In this document: positions 18,804 to 27,806 of the stretch, piece after piece
How the letters are laid out: each line of letters starts with the position of its first letter
Numbering within the stretch: the stretch's first letter is position 1
Notes under the pieces: model-generated
The model's database searches: none
What the model saw: only the letters and a program-made list of their open reading frames with translations
What the model was told of the DNA's origin: nothing
Position numbers and translations under genes: made by a program
Assembly: GCF_900078705.1 (NCBI RefSeq)
Contig: NZ_FKIF01000002.1
Span: 124,001-188,000, forward strand
From: Bordetella ansorpii
Lineage (GTDB): Bacteria > Pseudomonadota > Gammaproteobacteria > Burkholderiales > Burkholderiaceae_B
Direction: 5' to 3'
DNA: 64,000 bases

Positions 18804-19208
18804 ATGACTACCCGCGACGCCGTCTTCCCGCCCAACCGTCACGCCCTGTACGAGCAGCACCGCTACTCCCCCGCGATCCGCGCCAACGGCCTGCTGTTCG
18901 TCGCCGGCCAGGTCGGCAGCCGTGCCGATGGCACGCCCGAGCCGGACCTCGACGACCAGGTGCGCCTGGCCTTCAAGAATCTCAACGCCATCCTGGCCGC
19001 AGCCGGCTGCACCTTCGACGACGTCATCGACGCGACGGTATTCATGGTGGACCCGGACAAGCACTTCGAACGCGCCTGGCAGGTGGCCGCGGAGTATTGG
19101 GGCCAGGCGCCGTATCCGGCCGCGACGGCCATCGGCGTGACCTGGCTGTCGGGCTTCCAGTTCGAGATCAAGGTCATCGCCAAACTGCCAGAAACGGCCC
19201 TGGCATGA
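18804..19208 (+). CDS. RidA-family protein lacking the catalytic arginine
   Basis: 134 residues; ATG at 18804 behind CAAGGAA. RidA-fold landmarks are clear: LLFVAGQVGSRADG, DLDDQVRLAFKNLNAILAAAG and VIDATVFMVDPD. The last strand reads PYPAATAIGVTWL; the position held by Arg105 in active RidA imine deaminases is Ala. This matches the atypical Rid subfamilies of unknown reaction. It is free-standing between a hairpin and a convergent LysR gene. It is only distantly similar to the RidA-like protein at 1752, so this is not a recent duplication. Confidence 0.9.
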   Translation: MTTRDAVFPPNRHALYEQHRYSPAIRANGLLFVAGQVGSRADGTPEPDLDDQVRLAFKNLNAILAAAGCTFDDVIDATVFMVDPDKHFERAWQVAAEYWGQAPYPAATAIGVTWLSGFQFEIKVIAKLPETALA

Positions 19209-19340
19209 CATTGCCCGATGGCCGGCGGTGGCACGGCCCGCCCTTGCGCGGCGCGTTCCCGTCTCTTGAAACGCGGCCCGTCATGCCGGTCCCATGCGCG
19301 GCGTGACGGGCCCGGCCACGCCGCATGCGGATCGAAGGGG

Positions 19341-20237
19341 CTAACGACGCGATTCCACCCGTTCCGCCAGTAATTCGTAGAACAGCTTGGCCACGGGGTT
19401 CAGCGTCTTGCCTCTCGGATGGATCAAACCGATCGTGCGCGTGACGGCGGGTTCCCGCAACGCGATGCTGACCAGCGCGCCATGATCGGCGCGCGGCATC
19501 GCCAGGCGCGGCACCACGCCGATGCCCAGCCCCGCCTCGACCATGCTGACCAGGGCCGGCACGTGCTGCACCTCGCAGAAATGGCGGGGACGCTCGACGT
19601 TCATCGCCAACGCCTGATCGATCAGGAAGCGGTTGCCGCTGCCTTGCGCCAACGAGATGTACGGATAATCGGCCAGGTCCGACCACTTCAACGACCTGCG
19701 CCGCGCCAGGGCGTGGCCCCGGCTGACCGCCGCGACGAACGGCTCTTCCAGCAGGGGCTTGAACTCGATCTCGGCATCGTTGGTGCCGATGTAGGTCAGG
19801 CCGAAATCGGCATCGCCGCGCGCCACGGCCGTCAGCACCTGCGACGAGGATTCATCGATGATGCGGATGCGGATGCGCGGGTACTGCGCGTGATAGTCGC
19901 GGATGACGTCGGGCAGGAAATAGGCCACCGCTGAAGGCACGCAGGCAATGGTCACCATGCCGGACAAGCGTTCGGCCACGTCCTGGATGCCCACCAGCGC
20001 GCTTTCCAGCTCGTTCAGCACGTTGCGCGCGCGCGGCACGAAGCCGCGCCCGATGGTCGTCAGCTCGACCTTGCGCGTGGTGCGCGTGAACAGCTGCACG
20101 CCCAGCGCCGCCTCGAGTTTGTCGGCGCGACGGGACAGCGCGGATTGCGACAGATGCAGCGCTTCCGACGCCGCGCGAAAGCTTCCCAAGTCCGCCACGG
20201 CCAGGAAGGCGCGCAGATCGCCCAGATCGAATTTCAT
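19341..20237 (-). CDS. LysR-family transcriptional regulator
   Basis: 298 residues from the ATG at 20237, which begins the conserved MKFDLGDLRAFLAVADLGSFRAASEALHLSQSALS helix-turn-helix region. The much longer open frame upstream is antisense to the Bug gene. The effector domain is complete and in length and style resembles LysR regulators of tricarboxylate/tartrate-type pathways. Divergent from the Bug receptor at 20397, whose row (Bug, Ldh-type dehydrogenase, binding-protein-like gene) it probably controls. Confidence 0.92.
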   Translation of the reverse strand: MKFDLGDLRAFLAVADLGSFRAASEALHLSQSALSRRADKLEAALGVQLFTRTTRKVELTTIGRGFVPRARNVLNELESALVGIQDVAERLSGMVTIACVPSAVAYFLPDVIRDYHAQYPRIRIRIIDESSSQVLTAVARGDADFGLTYIGTNDAEIEFKPLLEEPFVAAVSRGHALARRRSLKWSDLADYPYISLAQGSGNRFLIDQALAMNVERPRHFCEVQHVPALVSMVEAGLGIGVVPRLAMPRADHGALVSIALREPAVTRTIGLIHPRGKTLNPVAKLFYELLAERVESRR

Positions 20238-20255
20238 GCGTTTTGAACAAGAATA

Positions 20256-20282
20256 GATCGAATTTTTGCACTTTACTCGATC
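20256..20282. promoter_or_regulatory. weak candidate operator between lysR and bug
   Basis: GATCGA (20256-20261) and TCGATC (20277-20282) form an inverted repeat across 15 AT-rich bases in the divergent promoter region. Plausible for a LysR dimer of dimers, but short and unproven. Confidence 0.25.
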
Positions 20283-20396
20283 CAGCCGCGTGGGCACGAT
20301 AGCCCGCAGCCGCTCCGAGAGGCGGCGCCCGCTGGATGGCGTCCCATGCCATTCGCCCTGGTGGCGGCCCGGCGGGCTCATACGGAGACCCGATCG

Positions 20397-21389
20397 ATGT
20401 CCACGCTTCAAAGCCTGTCCTGGCGGTGCCTGGCCGCCGCCGCCTTCACCGCGCTGGCCGCCAGCGCACCGTTCTCCCCAGCCCTCGCCGCCTGGCCCGA
20501 ACGCCCCATCCGCCTCCTGGTGCCTTACGGCCCGGGTGGCAGTTCCGACGTGGTCGCCCGCGCCGTCGCCGCCGAGATGTCGCGCGACCTCGGGCAGCAA
20601 GTGATCGTGGAGAACAAGGGCGGCGGCCAGGGCACCATCGCCACCACCGAGGTGGCGCGCGCCAACGCCGATGGCTACACCCTGATCCTGGGCCACGTCG
20701 GCACGCTGGCCGTGAACCCGGCCATGATGCCCAAACTCAACTACGACGCGCGCCGCGACTTCGCGCCCATCGTGCTGCTGGCCAAGCTGCCCATGGTGTT
20801 CGCGGTGGGCGGCAAGGTGCCCGCCAAGACGCTGCCGGAGTTCGTGCAGTTGGCCAAGTCCAAGCCGGGCGAACTGAACTACGGATCGGCCGGCAACGGC
20901 AGCGCCGGCCACCTGGCCTTTGAAATGCTGAAGACGGCCGCCGGCATCGACGTGCTGCATGTGCCCTACAAGGGCACCGGCGCGCAGGTCAACGACCTGC
21001 TGGCGGGCAACATCGACGCGGCCGCCGCCGGCACGCCGGGCCTGTTGCCGCATGCGCAGGCCGGCAGCATCCGCATCATCGCCGTGGGGTCCGGGAAGCG
21101 CCTGCCCGTGCTGCCCGACGTGCCTACCGTGGCGGAACAAGGCTATCCCGGCTTCGAGAGTTCGCAGTGGTTCGGCCTGCTGGCGCCCGCCGGAACCCCC
21201 GCCGCCGTGATCGAACGCCTGCACCAGGCCGGCGTCAAGGCGCTGGCCACCGATGCCGTGCGCACCCGCCTGGCGCACGACGCCAGCGAGCCCTCGGGCG
21301 CCGGCCCCGCCGAGTTCGCGGCGTTCATCGACGCGGAAGAAAAACGCTGGGGCAAGGTCGTGAAAGACGCCCGGCTCTCCATCGAATGA
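20397..21389 (+). CDS. Bug/TctC-family periplasmic receptor
   Basis: 330 residues. The ATG at 20397 behind ACGGAGA opens a signal peptide with a hydrophobic core and an ALA cleavage site near residues 29-31. The mature protein begins AWPERPIRLLVPYGPGGSSDVVARAVA, the Bug carboxylate-binding signature. A second signature, the GTPGLLPHAQAGSIRIIAVGS segment, is also present. It is followed after 30 bases by an Ldh-family dehydrogenase, which suggests a hydroxycarboxylate ligand. There is no tctA/tctB nearby. Confidence 0.93.
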   Translation: MSTLQSLSWRCLAAAAFTALAASAPFSPALAAWPERPIRLLVPYGPGGSSDVVARAVAAEMSRDLGQQVIVENKGGGQGTIATTEVARANADGYTLILGHVGTLAVNPAMMPKLNYDARRDFAPIVLLAKLPMVFAVGGKVPAKTLPEFVQLAKSKPGELNYGSAGNGSAGHLAFEMLKTAAGIDVLHVPYKGTGAQVNDLLAGNIDAAAAGTPGLLPHAQAGSIRIIAVGSGKRLPVLPDVPTVAEQGYPGFESSQWFGLLAPAGTPAAVIERLHQAGVKALATDAVRTRLAHDASEPSGAGPAEFAAFIDAEEKRWGKVVKDARLSIE

Positions 21390-21419
21390 CTTTCCTCAAT
21401 CCTCATCGGAAGAATCAGC

Positions 21420-22457
21420 ATGGCCAATACCCGTGAAAAAGTCGTCGTCCCGGAAACCCGACTGAAGGCGCTGGGCGTCCAGGCCTTCATGGGCCTGGGC
21501 CTGCCGCAGGAAGATGCCACCGACGTGGCCGAGGTGCTGGTGCTGGCCGACCTGTTCGGCCTGTCCACCCACGGCCTGTCTCGTATCGAATCGTATGGCG
21601 AGCGCCTGCAAGTGAAGGGCATCAACGCCCGCGCCAACATCCAGGTCGAGAGCCCCGCGCCCGCCATCCGCCTGATCGACGGCGACAATGGCGTGGGCCC
21701 GCTGGTCGGCATGCATGCGCTGCGCGCCGCCATGGCCGCGGCCGAGACGAACGGCGTGGGCATCGCCTTGGCCCGCAACAGCAACCACTTCGGTCCCATC
21801 TCGCCCTATGGCCTGCTGGCCGCCGAGGCAGGCTTCGCCAGCATCATCGGCAGCAACGCCACCACCACCATCGCGCCCTGGGGCGGCACCGACGCCCGCG
21901 TGGGCAACAGCCCCATCGGCTTCGGCGTACCCAACCCGGACGGCAGGCACTTCCTGCTGGACATGGCGATGAGCGTGGTCGCCCGCGCCAAGATCCGCAA
22001 TGCGTTGAAGGCTGGCACGCGCATTCCGGACTCCTGGGCCACCGACGCGCAGGGGCTGCCCACCACCGATCCCAAACAGGCCCTCGATGGCTTCCTGCAG
22101 CCCATCGGCGGCCACAAGGGATATGGCCTGGCCCTGATGGTCGACCTGTTTGCCGGATTGCTGTCCAACGCGGCCTATCTGACCCGCGTGAAGTCGTGGG
22201 TCGATGCGCCGGACGAGCCGCAGAACCTGGGCCATTTCTTCCTGCTGATCGATACGCGTCGATTGGGCTCGCCGCAATGGCTGGCGGATCGCATGAACGA
22301 CTTCGCGGCGATCCTGCATGGCAGCCCGCCGGCCGATGCCTCGCGGCCGGTCATTCAGCCGGGCGAGATCGAGCTGGCGCGCATGGCTGCGCAGCGTGCC
22401 GATGGCATTGCCATCGATGCGGACGTGATGGCGTTGCTGGAGCGGCATGCGGGTTGA
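21420..22457 (+). CDS. Ldh-family (malate/L-lactate/ureidoglycolate type) NAD(P)-dependent oxidoreductase
   Basis: 345 residues, normal for the LDH2/MDH2 (YlbC/AllD) fold, distinct from classical lactate dehydrogenases. Motifs: LFGLSTHGLSRI with the catalytic-region His (about residue 44), the GLVGMHAL-like nucleotide region (VGPLVGMHALRAA), ARNSNHFGPISPYG (catalytic His about 122) and GGHKGYGLALMVDLFAGLL near the C-terminus. The substrate is a 2-hydroxyacid oxidised to the 2-oxoacid. The gene is 30 bases after a Bug receptor, so it probably oxidises the acid that receptor binds. Confidence 0.92.
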   Translation: MANTREKVVVPETRLKALGVQAFMGLGLPQEDATDVAEVLVLADLFGLSTHGLSRIESYGERLQVKGINARANIQVESPAPAIRLIDGDNGVGPLVGMHALRAAMAAAETNGVGIALARNSNHFGPISPYGLLAAEAGFASIIGSNATTTIAPWGGTDARVGNSPIGFGVPNPDGRHFLLDMAMSVVARAKIRNALKAGTRIPDSWATDAQGLPTTDPKQALDGFLQPIGGHKGYGLALMVDLFAGLLSNAAYLTRVKSWVDAPDEPQNLGHFFLLIDTRRLGSPQWLADRMNDFAAILHGSPPADASRPVIQPGEIELARMAAQRADGIAIDADVMALLERHAG

Positions 22458-22584
22458 TCGATCAGGCGCGCCCGATGCCGGCGCGGCGGACAGCCCGGCG
22501 CGCGCCATGGCGGCGCAGCGTATCGATCCGTGCCGTGCCCCTCAACTGAAACGCTTCAGCGTTTGATCAACAGAGTTTTTAGCC

Positions 22585-23310
22585 ATGACCATTGCATCCG
22601 GACTCGCTTCTGCTTTCACGCCCACTGGCACCCTGCGCGCCACCATCAATGTGGGCAATCCCATTCTTGCGCGGCGCGATGCCGATGGCGCGCCGGCTGG
22701 CGTGTCGGTGGATCTGGCCCGTGCGTTCGCGCAACGCCTGGGCGCTGCGTTGGAACTGATCGTGCTGGAGAGCGCGGGCGAGGCCGTGGATACGGTCTCG
22801 CGGGAAGCCGCGGACGTCGGCTTCTTCGCCATCGATCCCAAGCGCGCGGCCAGCATCACGTTCACCGAAGCGTATGTGCTGATCGAAGGGGCGTATCTGG
22901 TGAAGGACGAGTCGCCGCTGCGATCCATGGACGAAGTGGATCGGGCTGGACATCGTGTGACGGTGGGCAAGGGCAGTGCCTACGACCTGTTCCTGACGCG
23001 GGAACTGAAGCACGCCACGATCACGCGCGCGGCGACGTCGCCGACGGTGGTGGATACGTTCCTGGCCGACGGCAGCGACGTGGCTGCGGGAGTGAAGCAG
23101 CAGTTGGAGATGGATGCACGGCGTCATGCGGGGCTGCGCCTGCTTCCCGGCAGCTTCATGACGATCCGGCAGGCGATGGGATTGTCGAGCGGACGGGGGG
23201 CTGCGGCGGCCAAGCTGTTGCACGGCTTCGCCGAGGACATGAAGCGCAGCGGGTTCGTCGCCGAGGCGCTGGCGCGGCACGGTATCGAAGGCGCGGCGGT
23301 GGCGCCTTGA
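22585..23310 (+). CDS. solute-binding-protein-like protein without signal peptide
   Basis: 241 residues of the SBP_bac_3 (amino-acid ABC receptor) fold: GTLRATINVGNPILARRDADGAPAG, AVDTVSREAADVGFFAIDPKR and AAGVKQQLEMDARR. The N-terminus (MTIASGLASAFTPTGTLR) has no hydrophobic export signal and no upstream in-frame start adds one. The protein therefore appears cytoplasmic, or its signal has been lost. Signal-less members of this family occur next to dehydrogenases and other catabolic genes in related bacteria; their role is unknown. It follows the Ldh-type gene by 127 bases on the same strand. Confidence 0.8.
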   Translation: MTIASGLASAFTPTGTLRATINVGNPILARRDADGAPAGVSVDLARAFAQRLGAALELIVLESAGEAVDTVSREAADVGFFAIDPKRAASITFTEAYVLIEGAYLVKDESPLRSMDEVDRAGHRVTVGKGSAYDLFLTRELKHATITRAATSPTVVDTFLADGSDVAAGVKQQLEMDARRHAGLRLLPGSFMTIRQAMGLSSGRGAAAAKLLHGFAEDMKRSGFVAEALARHGIEGAAVAP

Positions 23311-23487
23311 TGCCTGCCTGTAGGCATCGGCAGACATCCGTGTAACCCGCATGGACCGGCCCGGGCGGCAGGCAAGGCCCGTCCCGGTACCGGCCCCAAG
23401 GCTGGCCTCGGGCCCCATCCAGGCCGGCACATAATTCCGTACTATTACTCCTCGGCAAAGCCCGCATGGGCCCCAAGGAGTTCAAGC

Positions 23488-24381
23488 ATGAGTACAGCGC
23501 CCCACGGCTCGGAAGCGTCCACCTCCACGGCAGAGACCGCCCCTTACGGCGGCCCCCCCAGCGCCCCAAGAAGAAAGACCACGCCGCTGAAGATCGCAAG
23601 GATGCATGCCGAAGGCGAGAAGATCGCGATGATCACCGCCTACGACGCGACCTTCGCGGCCGTCGCCGACGCCGCCGGAATCGACTGCATCCTGGTCGGA
23701 GATTCCCTGGGCATGGTGTGCCAGGGCTTGACGACCACCGTGGAGGTCTCGCTGCAAGAGATGAGCTACCACACCCGGTGCGTGGCCGAAGGCGTGCGCC
23801 GCGCGGGCGGCACCGCCCTGGTGATCGCGGACCTTCCGTTCGGCAGCTACCAGCAGTCCCGGGAGCAAGCCCTGGCATCCGCGATCCAGTTGATGCAATC
23901 GGGCGCTGAAATGGTGAAACTCGAAGGCGGCGGATGGACGGCCGACACCACGCGCTTCCTGGTGGAGCGTGGCGTGCCTGTCTGCGCGCACCTGGGACTC
24001 ACGCCGCAAACCGTTTCGTCCCTGGGCGGGTTTCGTGTTCAAGGCAGAACGGATGAGGAAGCCCGGCGCCTGCGCACGGACAGCCTGGCGCTCCAGGATG
24101 CCGGCGCCACGATGGTGGTGTTCGAGATGGTTCCCGCCGCATTGGCCGCGGCACTTTCCCAGGAACTGACGAACTGCGCCACCATCGGTATCGGCGCGGG
24201 ACGCGGGACGGCGGGTCAGGTGCTGGTGCTGCACGACATGCTGGGCATGAACCTGGGCCGGGTGCCGAAGTTCGTGCGCGACTTCATGGATGGCGCGGCG
24301 AGCATCCAGGGGGCCATGGAAAACTATGTCCGCGCCGTCAAGGACGGGACATTTCCGGACGACGCCCGGCACGCCTGGTAG
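23488..24381 (+). CDS. panB: 3-methyl-2-oxobutanoate hydroxymethyltransferase
   Basis: 297 residues. Makes ketopantoate from 2-oxoisovalerate and 5,10-methylene-tetrahydrofolate, the first step of pantothenate synthesis. Start ATG at 23488 behind AAGGAG. The barrel carries [19 protein letters not shown], the Mg-binding [21 protein letters not shown] and AHLGLTPQ motifs. An N-terminal extension of about 30 Ser/Ala/Pro-rich residues precedes the usual start. panC is not adjacent. It lies 177 bases after the binding-protein-like gene and is probably transcribed on its own. Confidence 0.95.
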   Translation: MSTAPHGSEASTSTAETAPYGGPPSAPRRKTTPLKIARMHAEGEKIAMITAYDATFAAVADAAGIDCILVGDSLGMVCQGLTTTVEVSLQEMSYHTRCVAEGVRRAGGTALVIADLPFGSYQQSREQALASAIQLMQSGAEMVKLEGGGWTADTTRFLVERGVPVCAHLGLTPQTVSSLGGFRVQGRTDEEARRLRTDSLALQDAGATMVVFEMVPAALAAALSQELTNCATIGIGAGRGTAGQVLVLHDMLGMNLGRVPKFVRDFMDGAASIQGAMENYVRAVKDGTFPDDARHAW

Positions 24382-24475
24382 GGTCGCGGGCTGCGGGGAT
24401 CAGCCATGAGACCGCGCGCAATGACAGACATGCCGGGAACCGAGGAATGAAGCGCGCCGAACCTCATTGAAGTGT

Positions 24476-25453
24476 CTACTGAACCTTGATGTGCCGCTCC
24501 TTCACCAGCACCGCCCACTGCGCGGTCTCCTTGGCGAGATGATCACGCAGCTCGCCGGGGCTGCCACCGATGGGTTCGGCGCCGATCGAGGCCATGGCGT
24601 CCTTGACTTTGGGATCGGCCAGCGCCTTGCGCATCGAGCTGTTCAGCCGCGCCACGATATCCGGCGGCGTGCCCGCGGGCGCGAAGGCCGCGAACCACGG
24701 CATCAGTTCGTAGCCGGGCAGGCCTGCTTCGGCGACGGTGGGCACGTCGGGCAGGGCGGACGAACGTTTGGCGGTGGTCACGGCCAACGCGCGCAGCTTG
24801 CCAGCCTGGATGTGCGGCTTGGCCGAGGTGATGCTGTCGAACATGTAGTCGACCTGGCCGCCAAGCAGGTCGGCGATGGCGGGACCGCTGCCTTTGTAGG
24901 GCACGTGCAGCATGTCGACCTGCGCCAACGACACGAACAGCTCGCCCGCCAGGTGGATCGAGGTGCCCACGCCCGCAGAGGCGTAGGTGTAATGACCGGG
25001 CTTGGCCTTGGCCTGCGAGATCACGTCCTGCACGCTCCTGGCGGTCGTGCGGTCAGGGTTGGCGACCAGCACGTTGGGCACGACGGCCAGCAGCGAGATC
25101 GGCGCGAAGTCCTTTTGCGGGTCGTAGTTCATGTCGCGATAGAGGGCGGGATTCACGGCCATGCCGTTGGCCGCGATCATGATCGTGTAGCCGTCGGGCG
25201 CCGAGCGGGCAACCGTGGCCGCACCGATGTTGCCACCCGCGCCGGCACGGTTCTCCACGACGAACGTGGTGCCGAGTTCGCGGCCCATCGCTTCGCCCAG
25301 CGTGCGGGCGATGCTGTCCATGGCCCCGCCCGGCGGGAACGGCACCACCCATTTGATGGGACGATCGGGGTAGCCGGCGGCCTGCGCGGCCAGGGCGGCG
25401 GCGCACAGCGTGAGGCCGGTGGCCAGGCGCACGAGGGTTTGCTTGATCTGCAT
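24476..25453 (-). CDS. Bug/TctC-family periplasmic receptor beside catB
   Basis: 325 residues; ATG at 25453 behind ACAGGAGA. Signal peptide of about 25 residues ending AQA. The mature start GYPDRPIKWVVPFPPGGAMDSIARTLG and the VPYKGSGPAIADLLGGQVDYMFDS segment are textbook Bug. It lies 72 bases downstream of the muconate cycloisomerase gene on the same strand, so it is probably cotranscribed from the catB promoter. Its likely ligand is then an aromatic acid such as benzoate or a ring-cleavage product. This is inference from context. Confidence 0.93.
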   Translation of the reverse strand: MQIKQTLVRLATGLTLCAAALAAQAAGYPDRPIKWVVPFPPGGAMDSIARTLGEAMGRELGTTFVVENRAGAGGNIGAATVARSAPDGYTIMIAANGMAVNPALYRDMNYDPQKDFAPISLLAVVPNVLVANPDRTTARSVQDVISQAKAKPGHYTYASAGVGTSIHLAGELFVSLAQVDMLHVPYKGSGPAIADLLGGQVDYMFDSITSAKPHIQAGKLRALAVTTAKRSSALPDVPTVAEAGLPGYELMPWFAAFAPAGTPPDIVARLNSSMRKALADPKVKDAMASIGAEPIGGSPGELRDHLAKETAQWAVLVKERHIKVQ

Positions 25454-25525
25454 GGTTTGTCTCCTGTGTTTATCGTGGCCCGCGCCGCGGCGTGCGCGTC
25501 GCCGCCGTGACCGCTGCGGGGGCGT

Positions 25526-26650
25526 TCAGTCTTTGCGGCGATAGAACGCCAGTTTCTCTTCGTCCAGCACGATGCCCAGGCCCGGGCCCGGCGGCACATG
25601 CATGACGAAATCGGTGAAGGTGGGCGGCGTCGTGACAATATCGTCTTTCAGCAGCAGCGGGCCGAACAGCTCGGTGCCCCAGGCCATGGTGGGCAGCGCG
25701 CAAAAGGCGTGGGCCGACGCGATGGAACCCACCGAGCCCTCGAGCATGGTGCCGCCGTAGAGCGCCATGCCGGCGGCGTCGCCGACCGCGGCCACCCGAG
25801 CGACACCCGTGAGGCCGCCGGACTTGGCGATCTTCAGCGCCAGCACATCGGCCGCGCCCAGGCGTGCAAGCTCAAGCGCGTCCTCCGGCGTGCACACGGC
25901 CTCGTCGGCCATGATGGGCACCACGAAGCGCGCGGCCAGCCGTGCCATGCCGGCGCGATTGTCGCGGGCGATGGGCTGTTCGATCAGGTCGACGCCGGCG
26001 TCTTCGAGCTTCGCGATCGCGACCGCTGCGTCTGCTTCGTTCCAGGCCTGGTTCACGTCGACAGTCACGCGGGCCCGGTCACCCAGCGCGCGCTTGATCT
26101 CGGCCACGTGCCGCACATCGTCGGCGACCGCGCGGCGCCCGACCTTGAGCTTGAACGTGTTGTGCCGGCGCGCTTCGAGCAGGGCCTGGGCTTCGTCGAT
26201 GTCGCGCGCGGTATCGCCGCTGGCGAGCGTCCACAGCACGGGCAGCGAGCTGCGCACTGCGCCGCCCAGCAGGGTGCTCACGGGCACGCCGAGGCGTTTT
26301 CCCTGCGCATCCAGCAGCGCGGTTTCGAGGGCGGACTTGGCGCAACGATTGCCCCGCGCGATCTTGTCGAGCCGGCGCATCGCGGCGTTGATGTTGGTCG
26401 GGTCCTCGCCGATCAGCGCCGGCGCCAGGTAGGTGTCGATCGCCAGCTTCATGCCTTCGGGGCTTTCTTCGCCGTAGGCCAGGCCACCGATGGTGGTCGC
26501 CTCGCCGATGCCTTCGATGCCGTCGCTGCCGCGCACGCGCACGATCACCATCGTCTGGCGCTGCATCACGGCCATGGCGAGCTGATGCGCCCGGATGGTG
26601 GGCAGGTCGACCAGCAGGGTTTCGACGGAATCTAGGGTGATGGCAGCCAT
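25526..26650 (-). CDS. catB: muconate cycloisomerase
   Basis: 374 residues of the enolase superfamily, muconate-lactonizing group; converts cis,cis-muconate to muconolactone in the catechol branch of the beta-ketoadipate pathway. The key residues fall at the numbers known for the Pseudomonas enzyme: Lys167 and Lys169 (TFKLKVG), metal ligands Asp198, Glu224 and Asp249, and Lys273 (LKIAKSGG). The ATG at 26650 is used; a longer frame runs through the operator. Neither catA nor catC is in the window. Divergent from the LysR gene at 26752; a Bug receptor follows. Confidence 0.93.
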   Translation of the reverse strand: MAAITLDSVETLLVDLPTIRAHQLAMAVMQRQTMVIVRVRGSDGIEGIGEATTIGGLAYGEESPEGMKLAIDTYLAPALIGEDPTNINAAMRRLDKIARGNRCAKSALETALLDAQGKRLGVPVSTLLGGAVRSSLPVLWTLASGDTARDIDEAQALLEARRHNTFKLKVGRRAVADDVRHVAEIKRALGDRARVTVDVNQAWNEADAAVAIAKLEDAGVDLIEQPIARDNRAGMARLAARFVVPIMADEAVCTPEDALELARLGAADVLALKIAKSGGLTGVARVAAVGDAAGMALYGGTMLEGSVGSIASAHAFCALPTMAWGTELFGPLLLKDDIVTTPPTFTDFVMHVPPGPGLGIVLDEEKLAFYRRKD

Positions 26651-26730
26651 ACCTGAAACGGTAAAAAGTGGATGACCGCCAGTATCACCACGCACGACGA
26701 GGCCGTCCAAGACTATATTGATCTCTATCC

Positions 26731-26745
26731 ATACCTTTAAGGTAT
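26731..26745. promoter_or_regulatory. CatR/BenM-type operator (ATAC-N7-GTAT)
   Basis: ATACCT-TTA-AGGTAT is a perfect palindrome containing ATAC-N7-GTAT, the binding site described for CatM/BenM-type LysR regulators, and the general T-N11-A motif. It ends seven bases before the ATG of the LysR gene (autoregulation) and lies about 80 bases upstream of catB (activation). An imperfect second copy (ATAC...GGTA) overlaps the catB start at 26649-26663, as expected for the promoter-proximal site of the dimer-of-dimers arrangement. Confidence 0.75.
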
Positions 26746-26751
26746 CCATTG

Positions 26752-27639
26752 ATGGAACTTCGTCATCTGCGTTATTTCCAGGCCGTGGCGCGCGAAGGCA
26801 GTTTCACGCGCGCGGCCGCCACGCTGCACATCGCGCAGCCTCCCCTATCGCGCCAGATCCGTCAGCTCGAAGAAGAATTGGGCGTCGTGCTGTTCGAGCG
26901 CGCCCCGCGCGCCCTGCGGCTTACCGAGGCCGGGCGCTATTTCTACGAACATTCGTTGCAGCTCACGGCGCGTCTCGATGACGTGGTGGCCGGCACGCGC
27001 AGGCTGGGCGCGCAGGCCACGCGCTGGTTCGGGATCGGCTTCGTGCCTTCGTCGCTCTATGGTTTCGTGCCGGAGCTGATCCGGCAGGTGCGTCAGGCCG
27101 ATGCCCGGGTCGAGGTCGGCCTGACCGAGATGACCTCGCTGCCGCAGATCGAAGCCCTCAAGCGCGGTCATATCGACCTGGGCATCGGGCGCATCGCGTT
27201 CGATGACCCTGACATCGAGCGCCGCGTGCTGGCGAACGAGCCGCTCGTGGCGGCGCTGCCGATGGCGCACCGGCTGGCGGGCCGCACCCGTGTGGCGGTA
27301 GCTGCGCTCGCGGCCGAGCCGTTCGTGCTCTATCCAGCCCGGCCGCGGCCCAACTACGCCGACCACGTACTGGGCCTGTTCCGCGAGGCCGGGCACGCGC
27401 CGCAGGTGGTACTGGAAGCGAATGAGCTGCAGACTGCGCTCGGCTTGGTGGCGGCAGGGATTGGCGTCACCGTCGTGCCGGCCTCGGTGCAGCGCGCGCA
27501 TCGCGCCGATGTGCGCTACGTGCCCATCGCGGCAGCGCGCTTCACCTCGCCGGTGATCGTGAGCTATCGAAAGGACGACCGTTCGGCCTTCCTGATGCGT
27601 GCGGTAGCCACCGCCGAGCGGCTGGCGCGAGGGGATTGA
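26752..27639 (+). CDS. LysR-family regulator of catB (CatR/CatM/BenM type)
   Basis: 295 residues. The ATG at 26752 starts the characteristic MELRHLRYFQAVAREGSFTRAAATLHIAQPPLSRQIRQLE block of the CatR/BenM group; a TTG one codon earlier is less likely. The effector domain has the GFVPSSLYGFVPELI strand shared by muconate-responsive members. Divergent from catB with an ATAC-N7-GTAT site between them, so cis,cis-muconate is the expected co-inducer. The symbol catR would fit but is not proven. Confidence 0.92.
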   Translation: MELRHLRYFQAVAREGSFTRAAATLHIAQPPLSRQIRQLEEELGVVLFERAPRALRLTEAGRYFYEHSLQLTARLDDVVAGTRRLGAQATRWFGIGFVPSSLYGFVPELIRQVRQADARVEVGLTEMTSLPQIEALKRGHIDLGIGRIAFDDPDIERRVLANEPLVAALPMAHRLAGRTRVAVAALAAEPFVLYPARPRPNYADHVLGLFREAGHAPQVVLEANELQTALGLVAAGIGVTVVPASVQRAHRADVRYVPIAAARFTSPVIVSYRKDDRSAFLMRAVATAERLARGD

Positions 27640-27806
27640 CGCGCTGCCAGCCTGCGTGAGATCCGCCCGGGCAGGACCGCCGTCTCCATCGAAAACCTAC
27701 GCTTTTTAGCGTCAGCCGCCGAGGTCGAAGCACCTGGGCCTGACCCACTGCGGAGCCCCTGCCATCCCCGAAGACCGGGCTGCTCCACCCTGCTGATCCT
27801 CTGGCG

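Noticed and set aside
23309-23328. Seven-pair hairpin overlapping the stop codon of the binding-protein-like gene
   Set aside because: No T-tract follows; could be chance in GC-rich DNA, so not listed as a terminator.
27699-27712. ACGCT-TTTT-AGCGT mini-hairpin downstream of the CatR-type gene as an attachment site
   Set aside because: Only five pairs and no second copy flanking the hipBA segment was found, so an att site cannot be supported.
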